Counted from the stretch's first letter, positions 18,159 through 27,378 are shown. The stretch is DNA of 64,000 bases from Burkholderia sp. GAS332 (GCA_900142905.1 FSRV01000002.1:806001-870000), one strand, 5' to 3'. A program made the numbers and translations. Notes: generated from the letters alone by a model not told the origin.

Positions 18159-19232
18159 ATGCTGACTCGCACACTTGGCGCAATTTGCGCTATGACACTC
18201 GCGGCTTGCGCCGCCTTCACGTCCGGCCCTGCCAGCGCGGACGACAACGATGGCTTGTCGCAAGGCGACGGCGGCTCGCATGGGCGGCCGGTCAAGGTGA
18301 TGATCATTTCGATGTTTGGGCCGGAGGGGCAGGTGTGGCTCGACCGGCTGGGGCCCTGGCGCGAGATTGCAGTTGATGGCCTCTCGCCCGACTACCCGAC
18401 GGTTCATTGCAATAAGCAGGACGTGTGTGTCATGACCACCGGCATGGGGCATAGCAACGCTGCCGCGTCGATCATGGCGCTGACCTTTTCGCCGCGCTTC
18501 GATTTGCGGCATACGTACTTTATGGTTGCCGGGATTGCCGGGATCGATCCGCAGCAAGGGACTGTGGGATCTGCTGCGTGGGCGAAGTATCTGGTTGACT
18601 TCGGGATTCAGTGGGAGATCGACGCGCGCGAGATTCCGCCTGGGTGGAATACCGGGTACCTTGGGATCAATACTACGAGTCCTGCGGACAAGCCGCCGCT
18701 CGATTATCGGACGGAGGTGTTTCAGTTGAATACCCAGCTTGCCGATACGGCGTTTGCTTTGTCGCGGAGTGTGGTGCTGTCTGATAATGCTCAGGCGCAG
18801 GCTGCGCGGGCCAAGTATTCTTATGCGCCGGCTAATCGACCGCCCACTGTTATTCAATGCGATACGCTGGCGGGCGATACGTGGTGGTCAGGGACGCTGC
18901 TGGGGCAGCGGGCGCGGGATTGGACCAAAATTTTGACGAATGGTAATGGAGTTTATTGCACGACGCAGCAGGAGGATAACGCGACGTATGAGGCGCTTAA
19001 GCGCGCGGCCTCGGTGCATAAGGTCGATTTGAATCGGGTTGCCGTGCTGCGGGCGGGGTCTGATTTTGATCGGCCGTACGATGGGCAGACTAGTGCGGAT
19101 AATTTGCTTAACTATGCTGCGCAAGGGGGCTTTACGATTGCTATTGAGAATTTGTATAGGTCGGGGAATCCGCTTGTGCAGGATATTGTTACGCATTGGG
19201 GGGAGTGGCGGGATGGGGTCCCGAAGAGGTAA
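18159..19232 (+). CDS. Purine nucleoside permease (NUP) family protein, exported
   Basis: The 357-residue protein has a signal peptide (basic start, AICAMTLAACAAF, cleavage near SAASADD-type Ala) and then a NUP-family domain: KVMIISMFGPEGQVW, VCVMTTGMGHSNAAASIMAL, VAGIAGIDPQQGTVGSAAWA, and CDTLAGDTWWSG. The fold relates to nucleoside phosphorylases, and the fungal members are reported as nucleoside carriers. No membrane segments beyond the signal are obvious, so a periplasmic nucleoside-binding or cleaving role is as likely as permeation. The start follows AAGGAAGG. Confidence 0.78.
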   Translation: MLTRTLGAICAMTLAACAAFTSGPASADDNDGLSQGDGGSHGRPVKVMIISMFGPEGQVWLDRLGPWREIAVDGLSPDYPTVHCNKQDVCVMTTGMGHSNAAASIMALTFSPRFDLRHTYFMVAGIAGIDPQQGTVGSAAWAKYLVDFGIQWEIDAREIPPGWNTGYLGINTTSPADKPPLDYRTEVFQLNTQLADTAFALSRSVVLSDNAQAQAARAKYSYAPANRPPTVIQCDTLAGDTWWSGTLLGQRARDWTKILTNGNGVYCTTQQEDNATYEALKRAASVHKVDLNRVAVLRAGSDFDRPYDGQTSADNLLNYAAQGGFTIAIENLYRSGNPLVQDIVTHWGEWRDGVPKR

Positions 19233-19332
19233 GGTTTTTTGCCTGCGCGGCGCTTGTTTCGGTGTGCCTATGGCGTTGGCCTTTCCTTGATTTCTTAGTG
19301 GTCTATTAGCGTTGCCCCTGTGCGGGGCGGCA

Positions 19333-19366
19333 CCTACTTCTCTTTGCCGCCGCAAAGAGAAGTAGG
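19333..19366. repeat. 15-bp stem hairpin inside the left arm
   Basis: CCTACTTCTCTTTGC (19333-19347) pairs perfectly with GCAAAGAGAAGTAGG (19352-19366) around a 4-base loop. The right arm has the same hairpin at 19910-19943 with one mismatch. Confidence 0.85.
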
Positions 19367-19649
19367 CAAGAGAAAGCGGCTAGAACCCCCTGCTAAGCGG
19401 GTCCCTCGCGCAGTCGCGGTAGTGGTGCATCTGGAATCTGTGTTCTCGCACACTCCGCGTTCGTGACAAGGCTGTCATGCTTCCCGCCTCGCACGATGTG
19501 CTCGCCGGAAGGGTTCATCCGAAAACATGGGGCTTCGGTTGTGCGCGGTGGGGGCCAGCGGTTTCGCCTCAGCGAGGCGCTGCAATGCGCCCGTTGTTTG
19601 GGCATGGTCCTGCTTCAACGCTGACATCGCACGCGACTGCGCGCTAGCA

Positions 19650-19763
19650 GGAACTACCGCGTTATAGCCAAATCGCCAGCGTGGAAAAACACTGGCGGTT
19701 TGATGAGGAACTACCGTTCCGTAGCCAAACCGCCAGCGCAAAAAATCACTGACGGTTTTATGA
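19650..19763. repeat. Two 57-bp tandem repeats at the centre of the element
   Basis: The copies are 19650-19706 and 19707-19763. Both start GGAACTACCG and contain the short dyad CGCCAG...CTGGCG or its decayed form, so each can fold alone. Confidence 0.75.
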
Positions 19764-20052
19764 AGTACCCTTCGGCGCGCGCAGCGCCGCCGGAAGTATG
19801 ACTCCTTTGTCACTGAGGCCGAATGTGCGAGGAGACAGATTCCAGATGCACCACTACCGCAACTGCGCGGGGAACCCGCTTAGCAGGGGGTTCGAGCCGC
19901 TTTCTCTTGCCTACTTCTCTTTGCGGCGGCAAAGAGAACTAGGTGCCGCCCCGCACAGGGGCAACGCTAATAGACCACTAAGAAATCAAGGAAAGGCCAA
20001 CGCCGTAGGCACACCGACAAAGCGCCGCGCAGGCAAACAAACCAAGAAAAAT

Positions 20053-20096
20053 CCCAACGCCGCAGGCACACCGAAACCAAGCGCCGCGCAGGCAAA
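20053..20096. repeat. Extra direct copy of the right-arm end
   Basis: This stretch repeats 19997-20037 (CCAACGCCG, AGGCACACCGA, AAGCGCCGCGCAGGCAAA) with few changes, so the right end of the inverted-repeat element is duplicated. Confidence 0.7.
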
Positions 20097-20112
20097 AACA
20101 AAAAACAAACCT

Positions 20113-20187
20113 CTATTGCTGCGGCGCCCGATAAGGCGTCCAAACCGGCGCATCCATATCCCAATTATCAAGTTCAGACGGTGTCAT
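20113..20187 (-). CDS. Possible 24-residue small protein
   Basis: An ATG at 20187 with AAGGAG six to seven bases upstream opens a 24-codon frame that ends TAG. The peptide begins MTPSELDNWDMD and ends TPYRAPQQ. It is acidic in the first half, contains two Trp, and has no membrane segment or Cys. It lies 83 bp after the DUF4148 stop in the same direction and could share its transcript. An earlier ATG gives only a two-codon frame that overlaps this start. I do not recognise it. Confidence 0.45.
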   Translation of the reverse strand: MTPSELDNWDMDAPVWTPYRAPQQ

Positions 20188-20270
20188 AACATGCTCCTTC
20201 GTAAAGAGTGCAAAACTCCAACCGCGATAAAAATTTATTTCGGAAAGCGAATCATCGCGGCGTACTAACC

Positions 20271-20582
20271 TTACTGCCCATTGGCGACGCGCGTAACATC
20301 GCCACTAGTCCCTTCCTGCAACGCAAGGCGTGCAGCCTGCGTCTGCCCGATCAGACCTTTATTCGGATACGACGTACGATTCAACGCAGGCAGCGAACCA
20401 TCCCGATACGCCGCAACCAATTCGGCTTGAACTTCAGCACGCGTTTTGCCGCCTGTCGTCGGCGTGGCTACCGCCTGGTACGTGCCAGCATGGCCAATAC
20501 CGCCGCCACCGTTGCCTTGAGCAAACACCGGCGCGCTGGCCAGCAGCGAAAGAGCCAAACCTGCTAAGAGATTGCGTTTCAT
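20271..20582 (-). CDS. DUF4148 small exported protein
   Basis: The 103-residue protein has a clear signal peptide (MKRNLLAGLALSLLASAPVFA), a glycine-rich linker, then the DUF4148 core KTRAEVQAELVAAYRDGSLPALNRTSYPN. Short DUF4148 proteins are abundant in Burkholderiaceae and often respond to envelope stress. Their function is unknown. The ATG at 20582 is chosen for its CAGGAG site and the signal peptide; the frame upstream of it is not protein-like. Confidence 0.82.
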   Translation of the reverse strand: MKRNLLAGLALSLLASAPVFAQGNGGGGIGHAGTYQAVATPTTGGKTRAEVQAELVAAYRDGSLPALNRTSYPNKGLIGQTQAARLALQEGTSGDVTRVANGQ

Positions 20583-20805
20583 GATCCACTCCTGTCGATT
20601 CGTTTGCAGCACGAGGAGCGCTGCGACAGGGTGAAATGTAGACTTCGAGGCGACTCGGATAAATCGCACTTTCGCGAAATGAATTGTCGCGATTCCAGAA
20701 CAATCGCGACACCATGCGTGTCAGCCGCTTACTGCGGGGCAACCGCGGCATTAGAACCGCGGTTGGAATTCACTGTTCCAGATTTTGTACTTCAAATAAC
20801 CCGCA

Positions 20806-21810
20806 TTAAGCCACCCACTCCGTTATCACCGGTGTATCGAGTGTCGGAGCAGACTCGCGCTCTTCGAAAGTACGCTTCGTGCACATCGCGTCGAGACTGC
20901 CACGTCCGCTCAGCAACGGGCAACGGTCGAACAGCTCGGCAATCCAGTCTACGAAAACACGGACTTTAGGCGACAGATGGCGACTGTGCGGATAGACTGC
21001 GGAAATTGGCATCGGCAAAGGTTTCAGCGCTGGCAGCACTTCAACCAGCTGGCCCGAACGCAGATGCGGCAGCACCATGAAGAGCGCCGGCTGAATCAGG
21101 CCGAAGCCTTCCAGTCCGCAAGTCACGTAGGCATCGGCGTCGTTCACCGACACAATGCCCTTCATCTTTACTTCGATTTCTTTGCCATCAACCATGAAGG
21201 CCCAATCGATCGTGCGCCCCGTGCGGCTCGAAAAATAATTGACTGCTTTGTGATTCTCGAGGTCTTCGAGCGAAGTCGGCATGCCCGCGCGCTCGATGTA
21301 GTCGGGGGCCGCGCATGTCACGCCCTCGAACAAACCGATACGGCGCGCCACAAGAGAAGAATCCTGTAGCGCACCCACCCGTACCACGCAATCCACGCCC
21401 TCCTGCAACAGATCGACCGGCCTGTCCGTCAATCCGAGTTGCAGGTCGATGTCCGGGTAACGCGTGTGGAATTCACACAGCGAAGGAATCACCAGCAAGC
21501 GCCCGATCGAGCCGGGCATGTCGATGCGCAGCTTGCCGTGCGGCTTCTTGTTGCCGCTCTGAAAACTGGCCTCGGTCTCTTCGACGTCCGCAAGGATGCG
21601 CACGCAACGTTCGTAATACGCCGCGCCGTCCGGCGTCAGCGACAAACGCCGCGTGGTCCGGTGCATCAGGCGCGTACCGAGGAACGCTTCGAGGTTCTGA
21701 ATGATGGTAGTAACCGATGCGCGCGGCAGGTCGAGCGTTTCCGCTGCACGGGTAAAGCTGTTGGTGTCGACGACGCGCGTGAACACTTGCATGGCCTGAA
21801 GCCGGTCCAT
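20806..21810 (-). CDS. LysR-family regulator of the RND efflux operon (BpeT/CeoR-like)
   Basis: The 334-residue protein starts MDRLQAMQVFTRVVDTNSFT after an ideal AGGAGG site. It has the LysR helix-turn-helix (AAETLDLPRASVTTIIQNLEAFLG, HRTTRRLSLTPDG) and an effector domain. It is divergent from llpE-ceoAB-opcM, the same position held by BpeT in B. pseudomallei and CeoR in B. cenocepacia, which activate these pumps (known for those species). By sequence it is a CrgA-type LysR. Regulation of the pump here is inferred from position. Confidence 0.8.
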   Translation of the reverse strand: MDRLQAMQVFTRVVDTNSFTRAAETLDLPRASVTTIIQNLEAFLGTRLMHRTTRRLSLTPDGAAYYERCVRILADVEETEASFQSGNKKPHGKLRIDMPGSIGRLLVIPSLCEFHTRYPDIDLQLGLTDRPVDLLQEGVDCVVRVGALQDSSLVARRIGLFEGVTCAAPDYIERAGMPTSLEDLENHKAVNYFSSRTGRTIDWAFMVDGKEIEVKMKGIVSVNDADAYVTCGLEGFGLIQPALFMVLPHLRSGQLVEVLPALKPLPMPISAVYPHSRHLSPKVRVFVDWIAELFDRCPLLSGRGSLDAMCTKRTFEERESAPTLDTPVITEWVA

Positions 21811-21972
21811 TGCAAACCTCCTAAAAGGGGCGGGCGCTCTGAGCAGGGGGGATCTGCAGCGAATCCGCAGAGCAATCACATTCGATTGTTCAGAGGCGCC
21901 GAATTGTGTTGCCGGATTATAGGCATTTATTTACGAGTCTGCCGAACCCACAATTCGCACCATTGAAGTTCT

Positions 21973-22848
21973 ATGCGCATTGCGCGGCTCGACATGGATG
22001 CATTAAAAACGCCGTACTCCTTTGTGCCCGCCAGCAGCGGCCCGGCACAGGCAGACAGCACGGCACTCGACGTCACTGACGTGCAGATCGAAGGACACGC
22101 GCAGGACATCACGTTGCGTTTGTACCGGCAGCCACAGAAAACCTCACTGCCGGTATTGCTTTATTTCCACGGCGGCGGTTTTACCAAGGGCTCGATCGAT
22201 CAGGCCGACTACGCCGCGCGGTATTTCGCAGAACACTTACCGGCTCTCGTCGTCTCGGTCGGTTACTCGCTGGCGCCGCAGTTTCCGTTTCCGGCGGCAC
22301 CTGAAGACGCCCATCGCGCGGCCTTGTGGGTGCAGACGAGAGCACGCGCGTTTGGCGGGAATAGCAAGAAGGTCGGCGTGGCGGGCCACGATGCGGGCGG
22401 GCAGTTGGCCAACTGCCTCGCTTTCATCGCACGTGACCGCGGCGACGTGCGCATCGCCGCGCAAGCGCTGTTCGGACCGATGCTCGATCCGAGCCTCACG
22501 CGCCTCGGCGACGAAAAGCGCCTCGGCTCGGACATCACCGCGAAGGAATGCGCGGCCTGTTATCGCGCGTATCTGCCGCAAGCGTCGCAACGCATGCATC
22601 CGTATGCCGCGCCGCTCGAATCGTCGCGCCTTGCGGGCCTGCCGGCCACGCTGATCGCGACGGCGCAAAACGACGTGCTGCACGTGGAAGCGGAGAAGTA
22701 CGCGAGCAGTCTGATCGACGCGGGTGTGCTGACCCAGGTGGTCCGCTATCCCAGCGTCTCGCACGCCGCGTTAGCCGATCATCCGCCGGCCTTGCAGGAA
22801 GCGGTGCAATTTTTTCAGTGGCGCTTCGATGCGCGCGCCCATCGCTGA
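21973..22848 (+). CDS. llpE: LlpE-like alpha/beta hydrolase of the efflux operon
   Basis: The 291-residue protein is of the hormone-sensitive-lipase type: oxyanion motif HGGG at 66-69, Asp234 (QNDVLHVE) and His264 (VSHAA) are at the expected places. The nucleophile elbow reads GHDAGG (D140) where the family has GDSAGG, so Asp replaces Ser. It is the first gene of the operon with the RND pump, as llpE is in Burkholderia bpeEF-oprC and ceoAB-opcM. Its role there is not known. The start at 21973 has only a weak ribosome site; an ATG at 21994 is an alternative. Confidence 0.8.
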   Translation: MRIARLDMDALKTPYSFVPASSGPAQADSTALDVTDVQIEGHAQDITLRLYRQPQKTSLPVLLYFHGGGFTKGSIDQADYAARYFAEHLPALVVSVGYSLAPQFPFPAAPEDAHRAALWVQTRARAFGGNSKKVGVAGHDAGGQLANCLAFIARDRGDVRIAAQALFGPMLDPSLTRLGDEKRLGSDITAKECAACYRAYLPQASQRMHPYAAPLESSRLAGLPATLIATAQNDVLHVEAEKYASSLIDAGVLTQVVRYPSVSHAALADHPPALQEAVQFFQWRFDARAHR

Positions 22849-22893
22849 GACACCAATAAGCAAAACTTTAATCAACGATACCGGGAGCTTCAC

Positions 22894-24105
22894 ATGACTG
22901 TCCTTCCTCTTTCCCGTCGCCGTGTGGCGATTGCTGCGCTCGTCGTCATCGCCGTGGCCGGGCTGGGCACGTTCGGCGCCATTCGCGTCGACGCGAGCTC
23001 GCCCACCGCACCGACCATCGTGCCTGAGGTCGATGTCGCCACTGTGGTGCAAAAGACCATCACCGACTGGCAAAGCTATTCGGGCCGCCTCGAAGCGGTC
23101 GAAAAAGTGGACGTCCGTTCGCAGGTGCCGGGCACGATCGTGTCCGTCAACTTCAAGGACGGCGCGCTCGTAAAGAAGGGCGACACGCTGTTCGTGATCG
23201 ATCCGCGTCCGTATGCCGCCGAAGTCGATCGCGCCGAAGCCCAGCTTGCGGCAGCGCAAGCGCGCACGGGCTACACGCAAAGCGATTGGGAGCGTGCGCA
23301 ACGTCTGATCGCCGACAACGCGATCGCCAAGCGCGATTACGACGAGAAGCAGAACGCCGCGCGCGAAGCGAGCGCCAACCTGAAGGCCGCGCAAGCCGCC
23401 GTCGAAACCGCACAAATCAATCTCGGCTACACGAAGATCGTCGCGCCGGTGGCGGGCCGTGTGTCGCGTGCGGAAATCACGGTGGGCAATGTAGTGGCGG
23501 CGGGTGCAAGCTCGGCGCCGCTGACCACGCTGGTGTCGGTTTCGCCGATCTACGCATCGTTCGACGTCGATGAACAAACCTACCTGCAATTCCTGAGCCG
23601 CGCGAAGGATGGCACCAAGGTGCCGGTGGACCTGGGTCTGGCGGATGAAAGCGGCTACTCGCGCAGCGGCACGATCGAATCGGTCGACAACCGACTGGAT
23701 ACGTCGTCCGGCACGATCCGGGTGCGCGCGCGCTTCGATAACCAGGATGGTGCATTGATCCCGGGTTTGTACGCGCGGGTGAAGGTCGGCGGCAGCGCGC
23801 CGCACCCGGCACTGCTAATCGACGATGCGGCAGTGGGTACGGATCAGGACAAGAAGTTCGTGCTGGTGGTCGACCAGAGCAATCACGTCGTCTATCGGGA
23901 AATCTCCGTGGGCAGCATGCAGGGCAACCTGCGCGTCGTCAAAGACGGTTTGCAGGCGACCGACCGGATCGTTGTGAACGGCATCCAGCGCGTGCGTCCG
24001 GGCGATGCAGTGCGCGCTCATATGGTGCCGATGACCGCCGATCAGGATCCGAACGGCGCGCCGCTCGCGCAGACGCGGGCGAAAGCAGCGGACAAGAATT
24101 CGTGA
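22894..24105 (+). CDS. ceoA: RND efflux periplasmic adaptor (CeoA/BpeE, MexE-like)
   Basis: The 403-residue membrane-fusion protein has an N-terminal membrane anchor (RRRVAIAALVVIAVAGLGTFG), a lipoyl/barrel-sandwich half (VRSQVPGTIVSVNFKDGALVKKGDTLFVIDPRPY), an alpha-hairpin (about 100-165), the second lipoyl half (YTKIVAPVAGRVSRAEITVGN) and a beta barrel. It joins the inner-membrane pump to the outer-membrane channel. It follows llpE by 45 bp and precedes the pump gene. Symbols follow the B. cenocepacia cluster by synteny. Confidence 0.88.
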   Translation: MTVLPLSRRRVAIAALVVIAVAGLGTFGAIRVDASSPTAPTIVPEVDVATVVQKTITDWQSYSGRLEAVEKVDVRSQVPGTIVSVNFKDGALVKKGDTLFVIDPRPYAAEVDRAEAQLAAAQARTGYTQSDWERAQRLIADNAIAKRDYDEKQNAAREASANLKAAQAAVETAQINLGYTKIVAPVAGRVSRAEITVGNVVAAGASSAPLTTLVSVSPIYASFDVDEQTYLQFLSRAKDGTKVPVDLGLADESGYSRSGTIESVDNRLDTSSGTIRVRARFDNQDGALIPGLYARVKVGGSAPHPALLIDDAAVGTDQDKKFVLVVDQSNHVVYREISVGSMQGNLRVVKDGLQATDRIVVNGIQRVRPGDAVRAHMVPMTADQDPNGAPLAQTRAKAADKNS

Positions 24106-24179
24106 GCCTCGTGCGCCGCGCTGATCTAGCCCTATCAGGCAGCCGTAGCGGGCGCATGCTCCAACGTTAAGAGCTTCCA

Positions 24180-27100
24180 ATGAACATATCCAAATTCTTC
24201 ATCGATCGACCGATCTTTGCCGGCGTGCTATCGGTATTGATCCTGCTGGGGGGCATCATTTCGCTCTTCAAGCTGCCGATTTCGGAGTATCCGGAAGTCG
24301 TGCCGCCTTCGGTGGTGGTGCACGCGCAATATCCGGGCGCCAATCCGAAAGTGATCGCGGAGGCCGTCGCGGCGCCGCTTGAAGAGCAGATCAACGGCGT
24401 CGAGAACATGCTGTACATGCAGTCGCAAGCCAATAGCGACGGCAATCTCACGCTGACGGTGACCTTCAAGCTCGGCACCAATCCGGACCTCGCGACGCAA
24501 CTGGTGCAGAACCGCGTCAACCAGGCGCTGCCGCGTCTGCCGGAAGACGTGCAGCGACTCGGCATCACGACCATCAAGAGTTCGCCCACGCTGACGATGG
24601 TGGTTCACCTGATCTCGCCGAACAATCGCTACGACATGACGTATCTGCGCAACTACGCGCTGCTCAACGTCAAGGACAGGCTGGCGCGGATTCAGGGCGT
24701 CGGCGAAGTGCAGTTGTGGGGTTCGGGCGACTATGCGATGCGTGTCTGGCTCGATCCGCAGAAAGTCGCACAGCGCGGTTTGACCGCGACCGAAGTGGTC
24801 AACGCCATCCGTGAGCAGAACATTCAGGTGGCAGCCGGTGTGATCGGCGCATCGCCTTCAGTGCCGGGCACGCAATTGCAGTTGTCGGTGAATGCGCGTG
24901 GCCGTTTGAGGACTGAGGGCGAATTCGGCGACATCATCGTCAAAACCGCGCCGGATGGTGGCGTGACGTACCTGCGTGATATCGCACGTGTCGAACTGGC
25001 GGCGTCGGAATACGGCCTGCGTTCGCTGCTCGACAACAAGCCGGCTGTTGCGCTCGCCATCAATCAGGCGCCCGGTGCGAATTCGCTGGCGATTTCCGAT
25101 CAGGTTCGCGCGGCGATGAAAGAGCTGGCGGAAGACATGCCGGCGGGCGTCGAGTACAAGATCGTCTATGACCCGACGCAGTTCGTGCGCTCGAGTATCG
25201 AGGCCGTGATCCATACGCTGCTCGAAGCGATCGCGCTGGTGGTGATCGTGGTGATCGTGTTCCTGCAGACCTGGCGCGCGTCGATCATTCCGTTGATTGC
25301 GGTACCGGTGTCGATTGTCGGGACGTTCTCGTTGCTGCTGGCATTCGGCTTCTCGATCAACGCGTTGTCATTGTTCGGGATGGTGCTTGCTATCGGGATC
25401 GTGGTGGACGATGCGATCGTGGTGGTGGAGAACGTCGAACGGAACATCGAAAGCGGGCTCAGTGCGCGCGATGCGACTTATAAGGCCATGCAGGAAGTGA
25501 GTGGGCCGATTATCGCCATCGCGCTGACACTGGTCGCTGTGTTCGTACCGCTCGCTTTCATGACCGGCCTGACGGGCCAGTTCTACAAGCAGTTCGCGAT
25601 GACCATCGCCATCTCGACGGTGATCTCGGCGTTCAACTCGCTGACCTTGTCGCCGGCTTTGTCCGCGATGCTGTTGCGCGGCCACGGCGCCAAGGAGGAC
25701 TTCCTGACGCGTGTGATGAATCGCGTGCTGGGCCGCTTCTTCAAGGGTTTCAACAAGGTGTTCCATCGCGGCTCGACGGAGTACGGCCGTGGCGTGAGGG
25801 GCGTGCTGCGCCGTAAGGGCGCGATGCTCGCGGTCTACGCGATCCTGCTCGGCGCTACGGTGTTGATGTCGCGTGTCGTGCCGGGCGGTTTCGTGCCGGC
25901 GCAGGACAAGGAATACCTGATTGCATTCGCGCAATTGCCGAACGGTGCATCGCTGGATCGCACGGAAAAAGTGATCCGCGATATGAGCGCGATCGCGCTG
26001 AAGCAGCCGGGCGTGGAAAGCGCGGTGGCATTCCCGGGTTTGTCGGTGAACGGCTTCACCAATAGCTCGAGCGCGGGCATCGTGTTCGTCACGTTGAAGC
26101 CTTTCAAGGAACGCGGCAGCAAGAAGCTCTCGGCCGGTGCGATTGCCGGCGCGTTGAACCAGCAGTACGGCGCGATCAAGGATTCGTTCGTGGCGGTGTT
26201 CCCGCCGCCTCCGGTGCTCGGCCTCGGTACGCTGGGCGGCTTCAAGATGCAGTTGGAGGATCACGGTGCGGTGGGCTATGCGGAGTTGAACAAGGCTGCG
26301 GAAGCATTCGTGAAGAAGGCGGCGCAAACGCCTGAGCTCGGACCGACCTTCTCCAGCTATCAGATCAACGTGCCGCAGTTGAATGTCGATCTGGATCGCG
26401 TGAAGGCCAAGCAACTCGGTGTGCCGGTCACGGACGTGTTCAACACGATGCAGATCTATCTGGGCTCGCTGTATGTCAACGACTTCAACCGCTTTGGCCG
26501 CGTGTATCAGGTGCGGGTGCAGGCCGATGCGCCGTTCCGTCAGCGTGCCGACGACATTCTGCAACTGAAGACGCGCAATGCCGCGGGCGACATGGTGCCG
26601 TTGTCGTCGCTGGTGACGGTGACGCCGACGTATGGTCCGGAAATGGTGGTGCGTTACAACGGTTATACGGCTGCCGACATTAACGGTGGTCCGGCGCCGG
26701 GCTACTCGTCGGGCCAGGCGCAAGCCGCGGCTGAGCGCGTGGCAGCGGAAACCTTGCCGCACGGTGTGAAGCTCGAATGGACCGATTTGACGTATCAGCA
26801 AATCATCGCCGGCAATGCGGGCTTGTGGGTGTTCCCGATCAGCGTGCTGCTGGTGTTCCTCGTGCTGGCCGCGTTGTATGAAAGCCTGACGCTGCCGCTC
26901 GCGGTGATCCTGATCGTGCCGATGAGCGTGCTGTCCGCGCTCACCGGTGTGTGGCTCACGGGTGGCGACAACAACATCTTCACGCAGATCGGCCTGATGG
27001 TGCTGGTGGGGCTGTCGGCGAAGAACGCGATTCTGATCGTCGAGTTCGCCCGGGAGTTGGAGCATGACGGGCGTACGCCGCTGGCGGCGGCGATCGAGGC

Positions 27101-27365
27101 GAGCCGCTTGCGTCTGCGTCCGATTCTGATGACGTCGATCGCTTTCATCATGGGTGTGGTGCCGCTGGTGCTCTCGAGTGGAGCGGGTTCGGAGATGCGT
27201 CACGCGATGGGTATCGCGGTGTTCTTCGGCATGCTCGGCGTGACGCTGTTCGGCCTGATGCTGACCCCGGTGTTCTATGTGGTGCTGCGTACGTTGGCGG
27301 GCGGGACGATTCACGTCGCGCAGAAAGACGCACCGCATCTTGGGGCGCCGTTGACGGACGCCTGA
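24180..27365 (+). CDS. ceoB: RND multidrug efflux pump (CeoB/BpeF, MexF-like)
   Basis: The 1,061-residue HAE1-type RND transporter starts MNISKFFIDRPIFAGVLSVL. It has twelve membrane segments, two large periplasmic loops and the proton-relay motif GIVVDDAIVVVENVER in segment 4 (the paired Asp). GLSAKNAILIVEFA marks segment 10. It pumps drugs out by proton exchange through the CeoA/OpcM channel. MexF-like pumps in Burkholderia export chloramphenicol, trimethoprim, quinolones and salicylate (established for CeoB and BpeF). The drug range here is inferred. Confidence 0.92.
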   Translation: MNISKFFIDRPIFAGVLSVLILLGGIISLFKLPISEYPEVVPPSVVVHAQYPGANPKVIAEAVAAPLEEQINGVENMLYMQSQANSDGNLTLTVTFKLGTNPDLATQLVQNRVNQALPRLPEDVQRLGITTIKSSPTLTMVVHLISPNNRYDMTYLRNYALLNVKDRLARIQGVGEVQLWGSGDYAMRVWLDPQKVAQRGLTATEVVNAIREQNIQVAAGVIGASPSVPGTQLQLSVNARGRLRTEGEFGDIIVKTAPDGGVTYLRDIARVELAASEYGLRSLLDNKPAVALAINQAPGANSLAISDQVRAAMKELAEDMPAGVEYKIVYDPTQFVRSSIEAVIHTLLEAIALVVIVVIVFLQTWRASIIPLIAVPVSIVGTFSLLLAFGFSINALSLFGMVLAIGIVVDDAIVVVENVERNIESGLSARDATYKAMQEVSGPIIAIALTLVAVFVPLAFMTGLTGQFYKQFAMTIAISTVISAFNSLTLSPALSAMLLRGHGAKEDFLTRVMNRVLGRFFKGFNKVFHRGSTEYGRGVRGVLRRKGAMLAVYAILLGATVLMSRVVPGGFVPAQDKEYLIAFAQLPNGASLDRTEKVIRDMSAIALKQPGVESAVAFPGLSVNGFTNSSSAGIVFVTLKPFKERGSKKLSAGAIAGALNQQYGAIKDSFVAVFPPPPVLGLGTLGGFKMQLEDHGAVGYAELNKAAEAFVKKAAQTPELGPTFSSYQINVPQLNVDLDRVKAKQLGVPVTDVFNTMQIYLGSLYVNDFNRFGRVYQVRVQADAPFRQRADDILQLKTRNAAGDMVPLSSLVTVTPTYGPEMVVRYNGYTAADINGGPAPGYSSGQAQAAAERVAAETLPHGVKLEWTDLTYQQIIAGNAGLWVFPISVLLVFLVLAALYESLTLPLAVILIVPMSVLSALTGVWLTGGDNNIFTQIGLMVLVGLSAKNAILIVEFARELEHDGRTPLAAAIEASRLRLRPILMTSIAFIMGVVPLVLSSGAGSEMRHAMGIAVFFGMLGVTLFGLMLTPVFYVVLRTLAGGTIHVAQKDAPHLGAPLTDA

Positions 27366-27378
27366 GGAGAAAATAAAA

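Larger units (their letters stand above)
19238..20038. repeat. Large imperfect inverted-repeat intergenic element
   Basis: Left arm at about 19238-19480 and right arm at about 19795-20038 are reverse complements along most of roughly 240 bp, with scattered substitutions. Both include TTTCTTAGTGGTCTATTAGC, GTTGCCCCTGTGCGGGGCGG and CCCCCTGCTAAGCGGGT. Each arm has a near-perfect internal hairpin. The centre holds two 57-bp tandem copies. Open frames across it (for example 19798-20268) are basic and proline-rich and look like read-through of the repeat rather than genes. No transposase or target duplication is seen. Confidence 0.8.

Noticed and set aside
19798..20268. 156-residue basic open frame across the inverted-repeat element
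   Set aside because: It runs through both a repeat arm and unique sequence, has a Pro/Lys/Arg-rich composition, no ribosome site, and a similar frame arises in the other arm; best read as repeat read-through.
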